Part shown: one piece after another, positions 50,500 to 61,206 of the stretch | Position numbering within the stretch: position 1 is the stretch's first letter | How the letters are laid out: each line of letters starts with the position of its first letter | Assembly (NCBI GenBank): GCA_963971535.1 | Contig: OZ020589.1 | Coordinates: 80,793,184 to 80,857,183, forward strand | Direction: 5' to 3' | From: Notolepis coatsorum | Lineage: Eukaryota; Chordata; Actinopteri; Aulopiformes; Paralepididae | DNA: 64,000 bases | The notes under the pieces: generated by a model | Database searches by the model: none | What the model was told of the DNA's origin: nothing | What the model saw: only the letters and a program-made list of their open reading frames with translations | Translations under genes and position numbers: made by a program

Positions 50500-51647
50500 G
50501 GGGCTGGTTCTCCATTCTTTTTCGCTCCTCTCTCACGCATGGCGAAGAGGGGCCTGTGGGGGTGGTTTTTGGCCTCCTCTGGTGACCCTGTGCTTCCCGT
50601 ACCGCCAGGCCCGGTCCGAAGTAATGTTTCGTCGACCCGTAGGCCTGGGTTAACCCTTTTTTGGAAACTGAAACACTTGTACTGCGGTATAGCCGGTGTA
50701 TACCCGCAGGTGTGTTTTGGAGTTTTTTCTTGAGGGGTTATAGGAACAACCACCGCATTGGGTAACACCAGGGTGGTTGATTCCCTGGTGTGTTGGAGCA
50801 GTGTCAACTCCCGGGTTCACCGTTGAGGGTGCCCCTGCACGTTCATGACGTCTGCCAATCGTGTCAGCCTTCTCTGCCTCGACCCCTCTGGATGGGTTTT
50901 TTTAAATGGAGGCTTGGTCATGCAACACCGCCAGCTTACGCTCCCTCCGCCGGGGCGGCTGTGTTCAGCTGTCCCCTCTGGCGCCTGTCTCGTCCGCAGT
51001 CTCCAGGCTAGGGTTAATAGCCTGTTGCCTGGTTTTTCCCCGGTGCGCTGCCTGCTTCCGTTGGTTAACCTTTTTTGTGTGCTTACGGCCATGCTGACTG
51101 CCTGTTGCAGGGTCAGTGTGCCAGGCGGTGTACTATTGGGGGGACGGGGCCCGCTCGGCTGAGGGGCCTTTGTCCGAATACGCTGGCGATGTGGGGGGCG
51201 GGGCACTACGTGCCCACCTGGTGGGGTCTTGATGCTGGCATCATGGACTTCTCCGGGCCCCCATTCCAGGGAGTCCAGTCCTTTTGGTGGGTCTGGGTCT
51301 TCCTTCGCGCTCCACTGCTACAGCCTTGCCACGGGGTTGGGTTTGCCCTTGACCCCGTGATTCTGGGGGCAGTAACTAGGTTGTTCCTCCGTTCGTTCCC
51401 GGGTGGCATGCGGGTTGTGCGTGTGTGTAGTTGTGGGGTCAAGCCACGGTCTGCTCACCCTGTGCGTTGAGTTGCTTGAGTGCCTCTTCGCACGGTCGGG
51501 TCCGTCGCCCTCCCGTAAAGCCCCTAATAGGGGGGGTGCCCTCCATTAGGGTGGGTCGGGGGGGCTCGGCCCTCCCTGTTCTGATGGTTGTGGGGGGCTG
51601 TCAGCGGGGTGTATTTGTCGGCCGTTGGCTCTCGCTCGGCCTCCCTT
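50500..51647. other. DIRS2 interior, 3' part
   Basis: GC-rich. Open frames up to 131 codons (51075-51470) lack the HxxR and RT signatures expected here. Confidence 0.4.
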
Positions 51648-51741
51648 GTGCAGAGAGCGATGCAGAGCGAGAGCGAATACGAAACAGAACGTTAGGTTAT
51701 GACTATAACCAAGTTCTGTTAGTATAGCGACGCTCGGCATC
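51648..51741. repeat. DIRS2 internal complementary region
   Basis: The first half (gtgcagagagcgatgcagag to cgaaacagaac) is the complement of the left end. The second half (gttaggttatgactataacc onward) is the complement of the right end. The join is at one shared GTT/AAC. Confidence 0.9.
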
Positions 51742-51789
51742 CGACGCCGCTGCAGCCTTTGACCTCGCCTTGTGGCGAAAGCTTGGGAA

Positions 51790-51934
51790 GGAGGCGAGTG
51801 GGTGGCCCCACCCCTGCTTATATGGGTAAGCTGATAGGGGTGTGGTCAGACGAATATTGGGATTAAAGGTACATTTGTGGTCTTTATTCAGTGCGCGTGC
51901 ACATATGCGAGATAGTGCAGAGAGCGATGCCGAG
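51790..51934 (-). repeat. DIRS2 inverted terminal repeat, right
   Basis: Complement of 46638-46782. The outer part to 51979 (acttggttatagtcataacc) is unique to this end and reappears in the internal complementary region. Confidence 0.9.
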
Positions 51935-51979
51935 CGTCGCTATATTAACAGAACTTGGTTATAGTCATAACCTAACGTT

Positions 51980-53747
51980 ACGTTTTCTCAAGTTTCTTTA
52001 ATAGTTGTCATACAGAAGTACAGAATACTTTTATACAAAATGCTTCTTACTGTTACGCTCCAGAGACTGTGCAAGACAAGATAAGTATGAAATAAAATAA
52101 CATAGTATAGCATGTAAATTAGAAGTAAAAAAATTAGGTCACAGTGTTCAGTATAGACATATGTACAATGTTCGATGCAGAGTAGACGTAACTGAGTTAC
52201 CATATAATATACAATACTGTGTAGTGTACTAATATACAATACTATATAGTGCAAGGCAGAAATAGGATGAGGTGCAATTTAGGTACAATTTACAGTAGGT
52301 GTACAAGTTGTAGTGCAAATCCTTTATCAATAAATATAAAGTGTGTTTGTGTGATCTAAAGTGTGGAGAGTGGGTGCTGCAGTGTGTTGTTTGTTTAAGT
52401 GAGTGTGTGCGTGTGGGTGTGTGTGCTGTATGCATTTGATGGTTGTTGCATAGTGTTTATTGTTCGTTTAGCAGCCTGATGGCCTGGGGATAGAAGCTTC
52501 TTCTGAGTCTTTCTGTGCTCGCCTTAAGACTCCGGTATCGCTTGCCTGACCGCAGAAGTTCAAAGAGGCAGTTGTTCGGGTGGCTCGAGTCCTTAATAAT
52601 TCTCTTAGCCTTCCCCTTGCACCGCTTGTTGTAAATGTTCTGGAGGGTGGGAAGCCCCCCTCCAATTGTGTGTTCGGCTGAACGTGTCACTCTTTGTAGT
52701 CTGCTACGGTCTTGTGCAGTGCTATTCCCAAACCAGGAGGTGATGTTGCCAGTCAGGATGCTCTCTATTGTACATGAGTAGAAGTTCCTAAGGATCTTCT
52801 GACTGACTTGGAACTTCCTTAGGCGCCTGAGGAAGTAGAGGCGTTGTCGTGCCTTCTTCACAACACTGTCAATGTGTGTGGTCCATGTCAAATCCTCGGA
52901 TATGTGGGCTCCGAGGTACTTGAAACTGTTCACTCTCTCAACCGGTGCCCCGTCGATGCTGAGGGGGCTGTAGTCCTTGACCCCCGACCTCCTGAAGTCC
53001 ACAATCATCTCTTTTGTTTTGCTGACGTTCAGGGAGAGGCAGTTCTCCTGACACCACTGTGACAGGTTCTCTACCTCTTCCAGGTAGGCCCTTTCGTCGT
53101 TGGCAGAGATCAGGCCCACCACTACTGTGTCATCAGCTAATTTGATGATGGTGTTGTTGTTCCGCTGTGCTACGCAGTCATGTGAGTACAGGGAGTAGAG
53201 GAGGGGGCTCAGAACACAACCCTGGGGGGCCCCTATGTTGAGCGTGATGGATGAGGAGGTGCAGTTGCCTGCTCTTACCACCTGGGGTCTGCCCGTCAGG
53301 AAGTCCAAGACCCACTGGCAGAGGTCATAGTTCAAGCCCAGGTCCCTGAGCTTGGCTATGAGTTTGGAGGGGACTATGGTATTGAATGCTGAGCTGTAGT
53401 CGATGAACAGCATTCTCACATAGTTCCCCTGCCTCTTGTCCAGGTGTGATGCTGCTGTGTGCAGCACATGGGCTATGGCGTCCTCCGTGGACCTGTTGGG
53501 GCGATATGCAAATTGCAGAGGGTCCAGGTTGATGGGGAGGGAGGAACAGATGTAGCCCTTCACTAGCTTCTCAAAGCACTTCATGGCTATGGAGGTGAGG
53601 GCTACAGGGCGGTAGTCGTTGAGGCAAGCGGGCGTAGATTTTTTGGGTACAGGGATGATGGTGGACTTCTTCAGACAGGTGGGGATGACAGCCTGTTCCA
53701 AGGACAGGTTGAAGATGTCAGTGAATACCGGGGCCAGTTGGTCGGCA
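51980..53747 (-). mobile_element. Rex1/CR1-type LINE, copy 2 (5' truncated)
   Basis: Minus-strand copy whose 3' end abuts the DIRS2 end at 51980 and whose 5' truncation is at about 53747, next to MITE sequence. The 3' UTR covers 51980-52456. The coding part has one long open frame. Confidence 0.88.
52457..53701 (-). CDS. Rex1-like reverse transcriptase (partial, 414 aa)
   Basis: An open frame starting inside the RT fingers. Blocks: [60 protein letters not shown] (palm A), [32 protein letters not shown] (Asp pair; the usual Phe before the motif is Leu), [32 protein letters not shown] and the C-terminal [20 protein letters not shown]. It aligns along its whole length with the frame at 2249-4012 but is a distinct subfamily. 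The endonuclease and N-terminal RT are missing, so it is not autonomous. Confidence 0.87.
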   Translation of the reverse strand: MEQAVIPTCLKKSTIIPVPKKSTPACLNDYRPVALTSIAMKCFEKLVKGYICSSLPINLDPLQFAYRPNRSTEDAIAHVLHTAASHLDKRQGNYVRMLFIDYSSAFNTIVPSKLIAKLRDLGLNYDLCQWVLDFLTGRPQVVRAGNCTSSSITLNIGAPQGCVLSPLLYSLYSHDCVAQRNNNTIIKLADDTVVVGLISANDERAYLEEVENLSQWCQENCLSLNVSKTKEMIVDFRRSGVKDYSPLSIDGAPVERVNSFKYLGAHISEDLTWTTHIDSVVKKARQRLYFLRRLRKFQVSQKILRNFYSCTIESILTGNITSWFGNSTAQDRSRLQRVTRSAEHTIGGGLPTLQNIYNKRCKGKAKRIIKDSSHPNNCLFELLRSGKRYRSLKASTERLRRSFYPQAIRLLNEQ

Positions 53748-54126
53748 GAAGTTAGACAAGAAGATACATACCTTCCAGTGACTGGCGCTAAGCTAGGATA
53801 ACGGTGTGCGTCTTCCTACTCCTACTGCATGCACATAGAAGAAAAGGTATGTATTTTAACACTCCAACATTTTGGGAACCCTGGAGTTAGACAAGAAGAT
53901 GCATACCTTTTTCTTCTCTGTGCATGCAGTAGGAGTAGGAAGACGTTTGGAACTAAGCTAATGGAGGAACCTACTTCCAGTGACTGATGCTAAGCTAGGC
54001 TAACGGTGCGTGTCTTCCTACTCCTACTGCATGCACAGAGAAGAAAAAGGGTATGTATCTTCTTGTCTAACTCCAGGGTAGATGCCAAATAAGCTAATTT
54101 CCCAAAAAGTTGGAGTTTTCCTTTAA

Positions 54127-55311
54127 TAGCGAGTTTTTAAGTTTCCAAAGATTGCGACCACCCCCCCGCATTTCCCTCACAATGGTTTGATCAACTGCCT
54201 CTCACTCCCAGCAGTCAGTGGCGCATGCAGTGGGACTGTCACCGTGACACAGAGTCTGTCATTGGTGGCAGACCTTGCCAGTAAGTTGTTCAAACAAAGG
54301 ATAATGTTAGACATGTCTTTACTTCTACCACTCAATACAATAAAACACATTTATAATCATCACCTTCTCTTATTTTTCGCTGCATTGAATTACAGGTCAC
54401 TATTATATTAACTAGCGGTTAGCTGACGTTGCTAGCAGTAGCTGCTAGTAACATCAACCAGTGTTTGATTAGCTATCTACCTGGTAGATAGAAGCAAAGC
54501 AGCCCATTATAGAATGATAGAAGATAATATGATAGATTAGAAGCTCCTACTGTAAATAATAGGTCTCAGGTAAGTTTGTTGAGTTTTTGTTTGGCAACAT
54601 TATGAAATGTTCTCAATTTTTTAGACTTGTAAAATATGGACATTTTTATTTAACCTTTATTTACCCAGGCAAGCAATTAAGAATAAATTCTTAACATTTA
54701 ATTGAACATAATTGGTTATTGGACAATGCCATATATTGTTGCCACTCTCAAACTTAAACTGGTGACTGAACCACGATTTGTTTAAACAGTCAACATAACT
54801 TAAGTGCTTGACTTAAACTTAAAGGTGACATGCATTATAAATGTTTTTTTTCAGTGTCTAGCATTGTATTATAGTAATAGTAGTTAGTATCAATGTGTCT
54901 GTGTCTCTAAATACCATATTGGCGGATTGCTCTCATTCAGCTCAGACCATTTCCTGCTCGATTTAATTAGGTCATTCTGATTTGACTCGCATCGTGACGT
55001 CACGTGGCGAGGATGGAGCGGATAGTGATCCGATTGACTCTGTGGTTGTAGCACATAGAAGGGGACCTGCTTAGAGCGAGCGAGAGAGAGAGGGAGAAAC
55101 AGATACACCCTCGCGACAGAGCACACATACACACGTCGTCTCTCTGTCTGTCTCTCTCTCCCCCTCTATCACTTCCTCAAACGGGAGAGGGAGAGAGACG
55201 ACAGCGAGACGCGCGTGTGTGTATGTGTGTTCTGTTGCGAGGGTGTATCTGTTTCTCGTCTGTCAAACCCCATTTGATGAAGTGTTGTGTTTGTTTACAC
55301 AGTGCTCCGTG

Positions 55312-55390
<79 letters not shown>

Positions 55391-55746
55391 GCCACTCGCA
55401 GACTGTGTGGATGACTGTCACTCAAAGTGCTTATGGGCGGAGCCAGGCCAACACAGCCTGAAATCCAATCTGAGAAAAATTTGGCTTTTGAGTACTTGAT
55501 TAGAAATATAAAACAATGCATTTTTTTTAATAAAACCTTACAGAGGTGTTCCATAGACTCACAGGAATTGTGTAAAGTTGCCCAAATAGTGCTAGGAATA
55601 GCAATGCATGTCCCCTTTAAAAGTATCTTCTTTACACTGTAGGCTATGTGTTACAGCACTACTTTTGGTGTCCCCCCCAGAAATTGCTATTGAGAAAATG
55701 TAATGTAATTGTCCCCCCAAAAGTTGATATCAGATTTTCGCCCCTG
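54127..55746. other. Right part of the 46441 hAT
   Basis: No transposase frame. Includes a CT array (55313-55386) and an inverted repeat of about 40 bp between 55094-55135 (gaaacagatacaccctcgcg) and 55205-55257. Confidence 0.5.
55313..55386. repeat. (CT)n microsatellite
   Basis: About 36 CT units, purine-free on this strand. Confidence 0.96.
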
Positions 55747-55834
55747 GATGCACCCTGTCAGGACGCTCTCTGTTGTCCCTCTGTAGAACGCCTTTAGGAT
55801 CTTGGGTGTCATGCCGAACTTCTTCAGCCTCCTG
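55747..55834 (-). pseudogene. LINE C, fragment 2
   Basis: Minus-strand RT C-terminal code: a KKFGMTPKILKAFYRGTTES-like stretch in the complement of gaacgcctttaggatcttgg. It is adjacent to fragment 1 once the hAT is removed. Confidence 0.75.
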
Positions 55835-56316
55835 GGCCCTGTTTCTTGTACGTGGTTCAACTAAGTCGATCAAGATGTCATTATCCAGCTTCAGTTAACC
55901 CGATGTTTGAAGCCGGGATTTTCCTGTTCCAAGAAGGTGGATTCAGTCTCGTTAACTCAAGCCAGACTTGATTCTCAGGATCAGTGCGCGCGCCCGCCTC
56001 AGCTGAGAAGACAGCAGGTGTCGATCGCAGAAATCCTGATTCTCTAGCGGCATTGATTGATTAATTGATTTAAAACTTTATTAACATATTGCAGTACGGC
56101 TCAATCGCCTCGCCGACAAGTTAAATGCGTTATCTATAGGCTAATTTTAAGTCCCTCATTACCTCAATCAATCAGATTATATTTCTTTAAACTTGCCTGC
56201 TGGATTGAATAATCAAATGAGATCTTGCTAGCGAAAATAATTAGTTAACTGTTATACAGAATTACGATACGGCTCTCTTACCCATTGATTGATGTATAGT
56301 CAATCTTTAAATTATC

Positions 56317-56388
56317 TCCAATGTGGTCTAACGGGTTGTTCTTTTGACTTTCACACAGACGACCGGAGTTCAAGACCCTAGTCGTCTC
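56317..56388 (+). tRNA. tRNA-Glu(TTC)-like pseudogene
   Basis: 72 nt that align without gaps to vertebrate tRNA-Glu: a 7-nt acceptor strand, then tggtctaacggg (A box), actttcaca with anticodon TTC at positions 34-36, and ggagttcaagacc (B box). The 3' acceptor strand does not pair with the 5' one, and I estimate about two thirds identity. Therefore a decayed tRNA-derived sequence, not a working gene. Confidence 0.6.
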
Positions 56389-56545
56389 CTTCTTTTTGCA
56401 ATATAGGAATAATTCAATTTGGTGCACGTTGAGAGCTATATAAAGAATGACATCCTCAATGCATGTAGATTTATAATATTTTAACTTAAAACCAGGCTAC
56501 TTTGGCGTATAATCATTAATATTATATTCAAAAAAATCATATTGG

Positions 56546-56615
56546 AAAGACCGGGTTTTGAACCCCGGTCGCTAGGTTGGCAGGCTTGAGCACTACCGCT
56601 GGACCACTGTGCCAG
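56546..56615 (-). tRNA. tRNA-Gly(GCC)-like pseudogene
   Basis: On the minus strand: tggtccagcggtagtgc (A box), gcctgccaacc with anticodon GCC at positions 33-35, and accggggttcaaaacccggt (B box with a perfect T stem). It aligns gap-free to tRNA-Gly(GCC). The acceptor stem is unpaired. It faces the Glu-like sequence, 157 bp away. Confidence 0.65.
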
Positions 56616-57211
56616 ATGGGATAAATTCATTGTTTATACATTAATGAACGAGAGACACGTGTTTAGAATATCCTTTGTTATGAATGAAGTTTATCTCTTT
56701 ATCCTCATTCATTAATGTGACGTCAACGGCTCATTCAATTTCTCAAATCCGTCAAACAGCGCATCTCATCAGACATCTTAATCCCAGTTACAATTAAAAT
56801 AACCACATAATGTGTACATCGCACGAGCGAGCGCCACCGTCGCCACGGTATATATAACGTGCATTATTTAGGACAAAGTGAATTTAGTATCAGCATTTTG
56901 GGTCTATTTTACATTTCAAAAGCCCCCTCTGGAAGAATGGAGCACAAGAACGTAATTCAGAATGGTATAATGCAGATCGTAGACTGTGGGAATAGTTTCA
57001 GGAAATGGGCCGTCACTTCTTTGCGGGGGCGTGGCGATGGTTCAGGCTAAGTTGAACTTGAACTCTGCTTTCGACCAGGCTCAAACTTTTGGATATGTTG
57101 TCATGGTGATTTGGAAAATCCACGTACATGAAACCGGAAAGTCCGGCTAACCCAGTTATCCAGTTAAAGTTATCCGGCTAACTCAGTTATCCAGGTACAA
57201 GAAACAGGGCC

Positions 57212-57300
57212 CTGAGGTGGTAGAGGCGTTGTTGGGCCTTCTTTACCACATGAGTTGTGTGGACATCCCAGGTGAGTTTGTCTGTGATGTGGATTTTTAA
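57212..57300 (-). pseudogene. LINE C, fragment 3
   Basis: Continues the RT C-terminus: the complement encodes a DVHTTHVVKKAQQRLYHLRR-like stretch. Cut at 57300 by the hAT MITE. Confidence 0.75.
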
Positions 57301-57803
57301 TAGGGCTGTACCGCATGCTTCGAAGCTTCGATCATAATGTTGACATTCAAATTCGAAATCAACATTGAATAAAAAAAGTTTTATAAAATATTTGTATTTT
57401 ATAAATCTTTTTGTTTAAATTTTTTTTGTATGTGTCTATTCAATCTGTTTAAACCAATGGGGGTTTTCTTCACAGTTGCAGTTAAAGATTAGGCTACACT
57501 AATATTATAATATTATACTATAAGACGTGACCATCACTTTCATACCAACCGTGCCCTTATTGGATTATTTATGTTGACGAAACGGATGAGTTATATTCAT
57601 TATAGAAAGTTGATTTAATAAAAGAAAAATACTAATTTAATCAGATTAATCACTTTATTCAAATTGAGGATTTAGTTAAAAAAAATTTAAAAAATCGTTT
57701 TTCTTTTTTGAAGTAAATACATTTTTTATAAACATTCAAAGCTTTGTTCGAATACTTCAATAGAAGCTTCGCATATTAAAAAATTACATTCGGTACAGCC
57801 CTA
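57301..57803. mobile_element. hAT-type MITE with 8-bp TSD
   Basis: Perfect 13-bp inverted repeats TAGGGCTGTACCG (57301-57313) and its complement (57791-57803), flanked by atttttaa at 57293-57300 and 57804-57811. AT-rich 503-bp body, no frame. The cttcgaagcttcg motif is repeated near both ends. Confidence 0.92.
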
Positions 57804-57811
57804 ATTTTTAA

Positions 57812-58321
57812 ACAAAAATAAAATACACATATAAAACAGAATAAATTGTTCAAGCGTGTTACATGTCCGGAAATGTGTAGGCATAGTGTTCCAGTACTGT
57901 GTGGCTCTAACGGAGAATGCGGATTGTCCAAATGCACTCTTCCTGAACGGAACCACGCAGTCCCCTTTGGTTGTGGACCTTGTGTGTCTTCTATTGTCCT
58001 GGCTACATACAGACTCAGTGGGGGGGAGCCAGTCCGTGATTTTTTTTTAAAACAAGGCAAGCATTGCTGTACAATTAATGCTCTCTAGAGAAAGTAATAT
58101 ACTTCTGGGTAATATGGCAGTGGTGATACCTGTGAGGCTTCTTGTCCAACATTTTTACTGCTTGTTTATATAGGGACTCAAGTTTATTAAAATTGGTTAA
58201 CCCTGCCTGGGACCAGCTTGTGATGCAGTACGACAGATGGGAAAATATCATTGCATGCATTTGTGGCTCCCTAGAACTCCTGAAACCCACTGGGCTTAAG
58301 AGATGAAATGATGGATCATGT
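57812..58321 (-). pseudogene. LINE D, 3' coding fragment
   Basis: Minus frames 58290-58075 (FSHLSYCITSWSQAGLTNFN, KLESLYKQAVKMLDKKPHRY) and 58060-57830 with a frameshift (a VVPFRKSAFGQSAFSVRATQ-type stretch) match the C-terminus of a fish LINE family commonly seen as hypothetical RT proteins. The A-rich tail lies at 57812-57845. Confidence 0.7.
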
Positions 58322-58333
58322 TTAACCCTTAGA

Positions 58334-58485
58334 AGTCTAACCTAAATAGCTCCTCCTCCTGAGAATTTCCCCCTTTTTTTTTGTTACATAATATAAAATT
58401 ACAGATTCATACCTTCAAAATAAGCCATCAATTGTCAAATTTGAGACGATAGTTTTCAATCAATGTCCTATCAAACATTCTGGTA
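58334..58485. repeat. 152-bp duplicated segment, copy 1
   Basis: Nearly identical to 62204-62354 (agtctaacctaaatagctcc to aacattctggta). The only difference I see is the length of a T run. Copy 1 is preceded by ttaaccctta at 58322. Confidence 0.92.
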
Positions 58486-59365
58486 AAATCCTAACACCTT
58501 TTCAGTATAGGACTTTGAACTAGATCCAAGTTCATTCAGATATCTGATGAGAGAACTACACTCCCAGAATTCAATGTGATCATTGTCACTAGCACCATTT
58601 CACACCTGAGCAAAGGCCCAGTCATTCCTTTGTTATTCCAGTGAATGGACCCAGCAGGAGGCCTAGCCTGTGTGTGTTTCTGTGTGTGTCTGTGTCTGTA
58701 TCTACAGTACTGTACCATATCAAAAAAAAATAAGCAAACTAGACTAGATGTAAATGTAATGTGTAAATGTGTAAATGTAAATGTGTGTGTGTCTGTCTGT
58801 CTGTGTATGTGTGTGTGTGTATGTGTGTGTGTGTCTGTGAAACATGTCTTGTACTCATTTACCTCACTAAATACATACTAAATGTGTAACTGTAGATTTC
58901 AAGAGAGAGAGAGAGAGAGAGAGAGCGACATTTATAATAATTATATTATTAGTTTTTTTACACACACACACTAATAACATGATCATAACCAGAGAAAACA
59001 AGACCAAAGACAACTGGAATAGAATATCACACAAGGAAGGTGGCGCATGCATAGAAGCTGGTCTACTTTGGGGGAAAAGGCATTTTTCTATCACTAAATA
59101 TGGAGTACTCCCCATTCAAAGAGATAGGGCACAGATCTTGTTCATCTTGTTAGTCCCTGTTATCAACAATGAAGCAGAGTGAACCATCTTCTCTCTAGAC
59201 AGACTTTGGTAGTACCCTCTTGTAAGACCTTCTGGTGTATAAGATTTCAGACACACATCCAACTCCCAACATACTAACCGACATACTGTCATCCATGAAA
59301 GTGTAAGAATAGGACCTTTGAGGGAAGATGCCTCTCCTGTTTTGGGGTAATACGCCCCCCACAGA
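58486..59365. other. Non-coding stretch
   Basis: Short GT/TCTG-rich (58670-58840) and GA (58902-58926) tracts. No gene recognised. Confidence 0.35.
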
Positions 59366-60249
59366 CAGGGCCGCCTCAGGGGGTGTGCGAGCAGTGCGGT
59401 CGCACAGGGCCTCGCGGGAAGGGGGGCCTCGCAAAAAAAAAATAAAAAAAAAATAAAAAAAAATATTTTTTATTTATTTTTTTTATTATTTTTTATTATT
59501 TTTTTTTATTTTTTTTTTATTTTTTTGCGAGGCCCCCCTTCCCGCGAGGCCCTTTTTCATCACAGACCTAAAATCTAGTTTTGCTTATATGCTTATATAT
59601 TTCACATTAGACACGTTTGTAGAATGTGTCTGACTTCCTGGCTCTGCAGACTGCAGTTTTCCGGTTTCTGCGGATTTGCTGCTCTACAGATTTTAGGATA
59701 GTGTTTCCGGCCCGTCCGCCGACCGCCGTAATACCAAATAGAAGAAGAAGACACACGAGGTAGATAATTCAGCGCTGTGGATGTCTTTTCAAAAGAAGGA
59801 GAAGAGAACTTGTGAGCAGATAAATCTGTTAGGCAGCAATATGCCGAAAGGTGTCCAGTCTGCCGGAAAGTACTCGAAGAAGAAGAAGAAGAAGAATTAC
59901 ACCGTGGGCCAAGTCTCCTTCCAACTTCATCATTGGCGCCGGCCGCGCCGCATTCATTGATACTGCGTTATGTGAGTCAACCTATGATTAAATACCCGCC
60001 GTGGACCTGTCCTGACCTATCTATCTTTCTCTCTTTCTGGAGCCAAACTGGTCGACACTAGCTAATATATAGTACTACTAGTAGCTAACTGTGTGTGCCT
60101 GCTGAGAGCACCTGGCTGTATGTAGACAGTAGCCGCATAGCTTGTTAGCTGTTAGCTAACGCAGAAGCAAGCTATGCAGCTACTACATGCAGCCAGGTGC
60201 CTGATTGAGCTAACTGTTAGCCAGTTAGCTGTTTAGCGTCAGCTGGGAA

Positions 60250-60560
60250 CGTTCGTTTGATGCTATCAGTTAGCCTTGAGAATAGCAGGCCCTGGCACTC
60301 TGACTACGACATCATCTTTGACAGAAGATGTAGTCGGGCCTGCACCATGACAAGGCTCTGGCCATGGCTTTGTCCCGACAGCGAGAGGCCTTTCGTCAAC
60401 GTGGAGACCTGTGTTCCTCGTGCAGGTAAAATGTCATGACATTACCCCACTCTTCCTTCCTTCCCCTCCCGAATGTTTTGTTAATAACGATGTTTTTTTC
60501 CAGGCAAAACATATGCTACTTCACAACATTTGGAGATACGACATGTGCTGTGTGTGAATG
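60250..60560 (+). repeat. Segment shared with DIRS2 interior
   Basis: Shares actctgactacgacatcatc / ctcttgactacgacgtcatc, a ttgacag..gatgt block, and atgttttgttaataacgatg / atgttttgtgaataacgatg with 47940-48270. The similarity continues at low identity. A gtaaaa donor-like site follows an open stretch near 60425. Confidence 0.6.
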
Positions 60561-60956
60561 GTCGTTTGTGTAGCTTGGGTAGCGTTGGGCCGTTGGCCAA
60601 AGCTGTGTGTCACGTGGCCTGGTGTCACAGTACCTGGCTAGCCTATTTAGCTGATGTCGGCCATTGGCTCCTTGCTGCTTTGGTTTCTCTGGTATAGACG
60701 CTCTTCTTGTTGGATTGTTGATCTTTGTCCTTTTGAATCTCTCATACATGCTATAGTCTCTCTCTAACACACACACACATGACAAACACACATGTGCTCT
60801 CTCTCTCTCTCTCTCTTTCTAACACACACAGTCTGCCTATGGCGGCCTTTCTCGATGGCTAGGCTGTGCTCAAGGATCTTCAGTCACAGTGCTCAGGTAT
60901 TCTGCCACTGTGTACTCTCTGTTTAGGGCCAAATAGCATTTCAATTTCTTTCCAAT

Positions 60957-60991
<35 letters not shown>

Positions 60992-61107
60992 CACTGTATA
61001 TTGACTGTAGAACGGGAGCTCTCTCTCGCTCTCTCTTTTGCTATATGTTGACTGTATCATGCCCCGCCTCGGGCAGCGCTATTATTTAAGAATATGTTGA
61101 CTGTATA

Positions 61108-61111
61108 AAAA

Positions 61112-61151
<40 letters not shown>

Positions 61152-61206
61152 TAATTTTTTTTTTTTTTTTTTTTTTTTTACCTTTTGGGGGGGGGGGGGG
61201 GGGGCC
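61108..61206. repeat. Poly-A / (TA)n / poly-T / poly-G block
   Basis: An A run, about 12 TA units, a T run and about 18 Gs in succession inside the hAT. Homopolymer lengths may be unreliable. Confidence 0.9.

Larger units (their letters stand above)
46612..51979 (+). mobile_element. DIRS-like element 2, probably non-autonomous
   Basis: 5,368 bp from GTT (46612-46614) to GTT (51977-51979). Inverted terminal repeats of about 145 bp lie at 46638-46782 and 51790-51934, and an internal complementary region at 51648-51741 joins complements of both ends. The layout is that of DIRS elements, in plus orientation. I find no RT, RNase H or tyrosine recombinase motif in any frame of the 5-kb interior. 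It is either extremely decayed or, since its ends are well kept, a non-autonomous derivative. Confidence 0.82.
46561..54122. mobile_element. TTAA palindromic MITE split by two retroelements
   Basis: The left end aggaaaactccaacattttg (46561) and the complementary right end at 54122 lie between TTAA tetramers (46557-46560 and 54123-54126). The right part (53748-54122) has inverted gcatgcagtaggagtaggaa / ttcctactcctactgcatgc arms, and part of the arm is duplicated at 53748-53860. Same general family as the 6797 palindrome (shared ctggagttagacaagaagat words). The body is interrupted by DIRS2 and Rex1 copy 2. Confidence 0.82.
46441..55746. mobile_element. hAT-type element carrying nested insertions
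   Basis: Ends caggtgcggaaatc (46441) and the complement of caggggcgaaaatc (ends 55746) are imperfect inverted repeats. Both sides have the identical octamer gatgcacc (46433-46440 and 55747-55754), and its excision restores the LINE C reading. Without its passengers the element is about 1.7 kb and has no transposase frame. It holds the TTAA MITE 46561-54122 with DIRS2 and Rex1 copy 2 inside. Confidence 0.85.
55835..57211. mobile_element. Harbinger-like non-autonomous element with 3-bp CTG TSD
   Basis: Terminal inverted repeats ggccctgtttcttgtac (55835) and its complement (ends 57211) lie between two CTG trinucleotides (55832-55834 and 57212-57214), which rejoin LINE C perfectly. A CWG trinucleotide duplication is known for some PIF/Harbinger elements. 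1,377 bp without a transposase frame. Subterminal sequence near both ends repeats the gttatcc/ccagctt motifs in opposite orientation. Two tRNA-like sequences lie in the middle. Confidence 0.8.

Noticed and set aside
49938-51727. Several 100-140-codon frames as DIRS2 proteins
   Set aside because: Frames are open on both strands because of GC-rich composition; none shows RT, RNase H or HxxR signatures.
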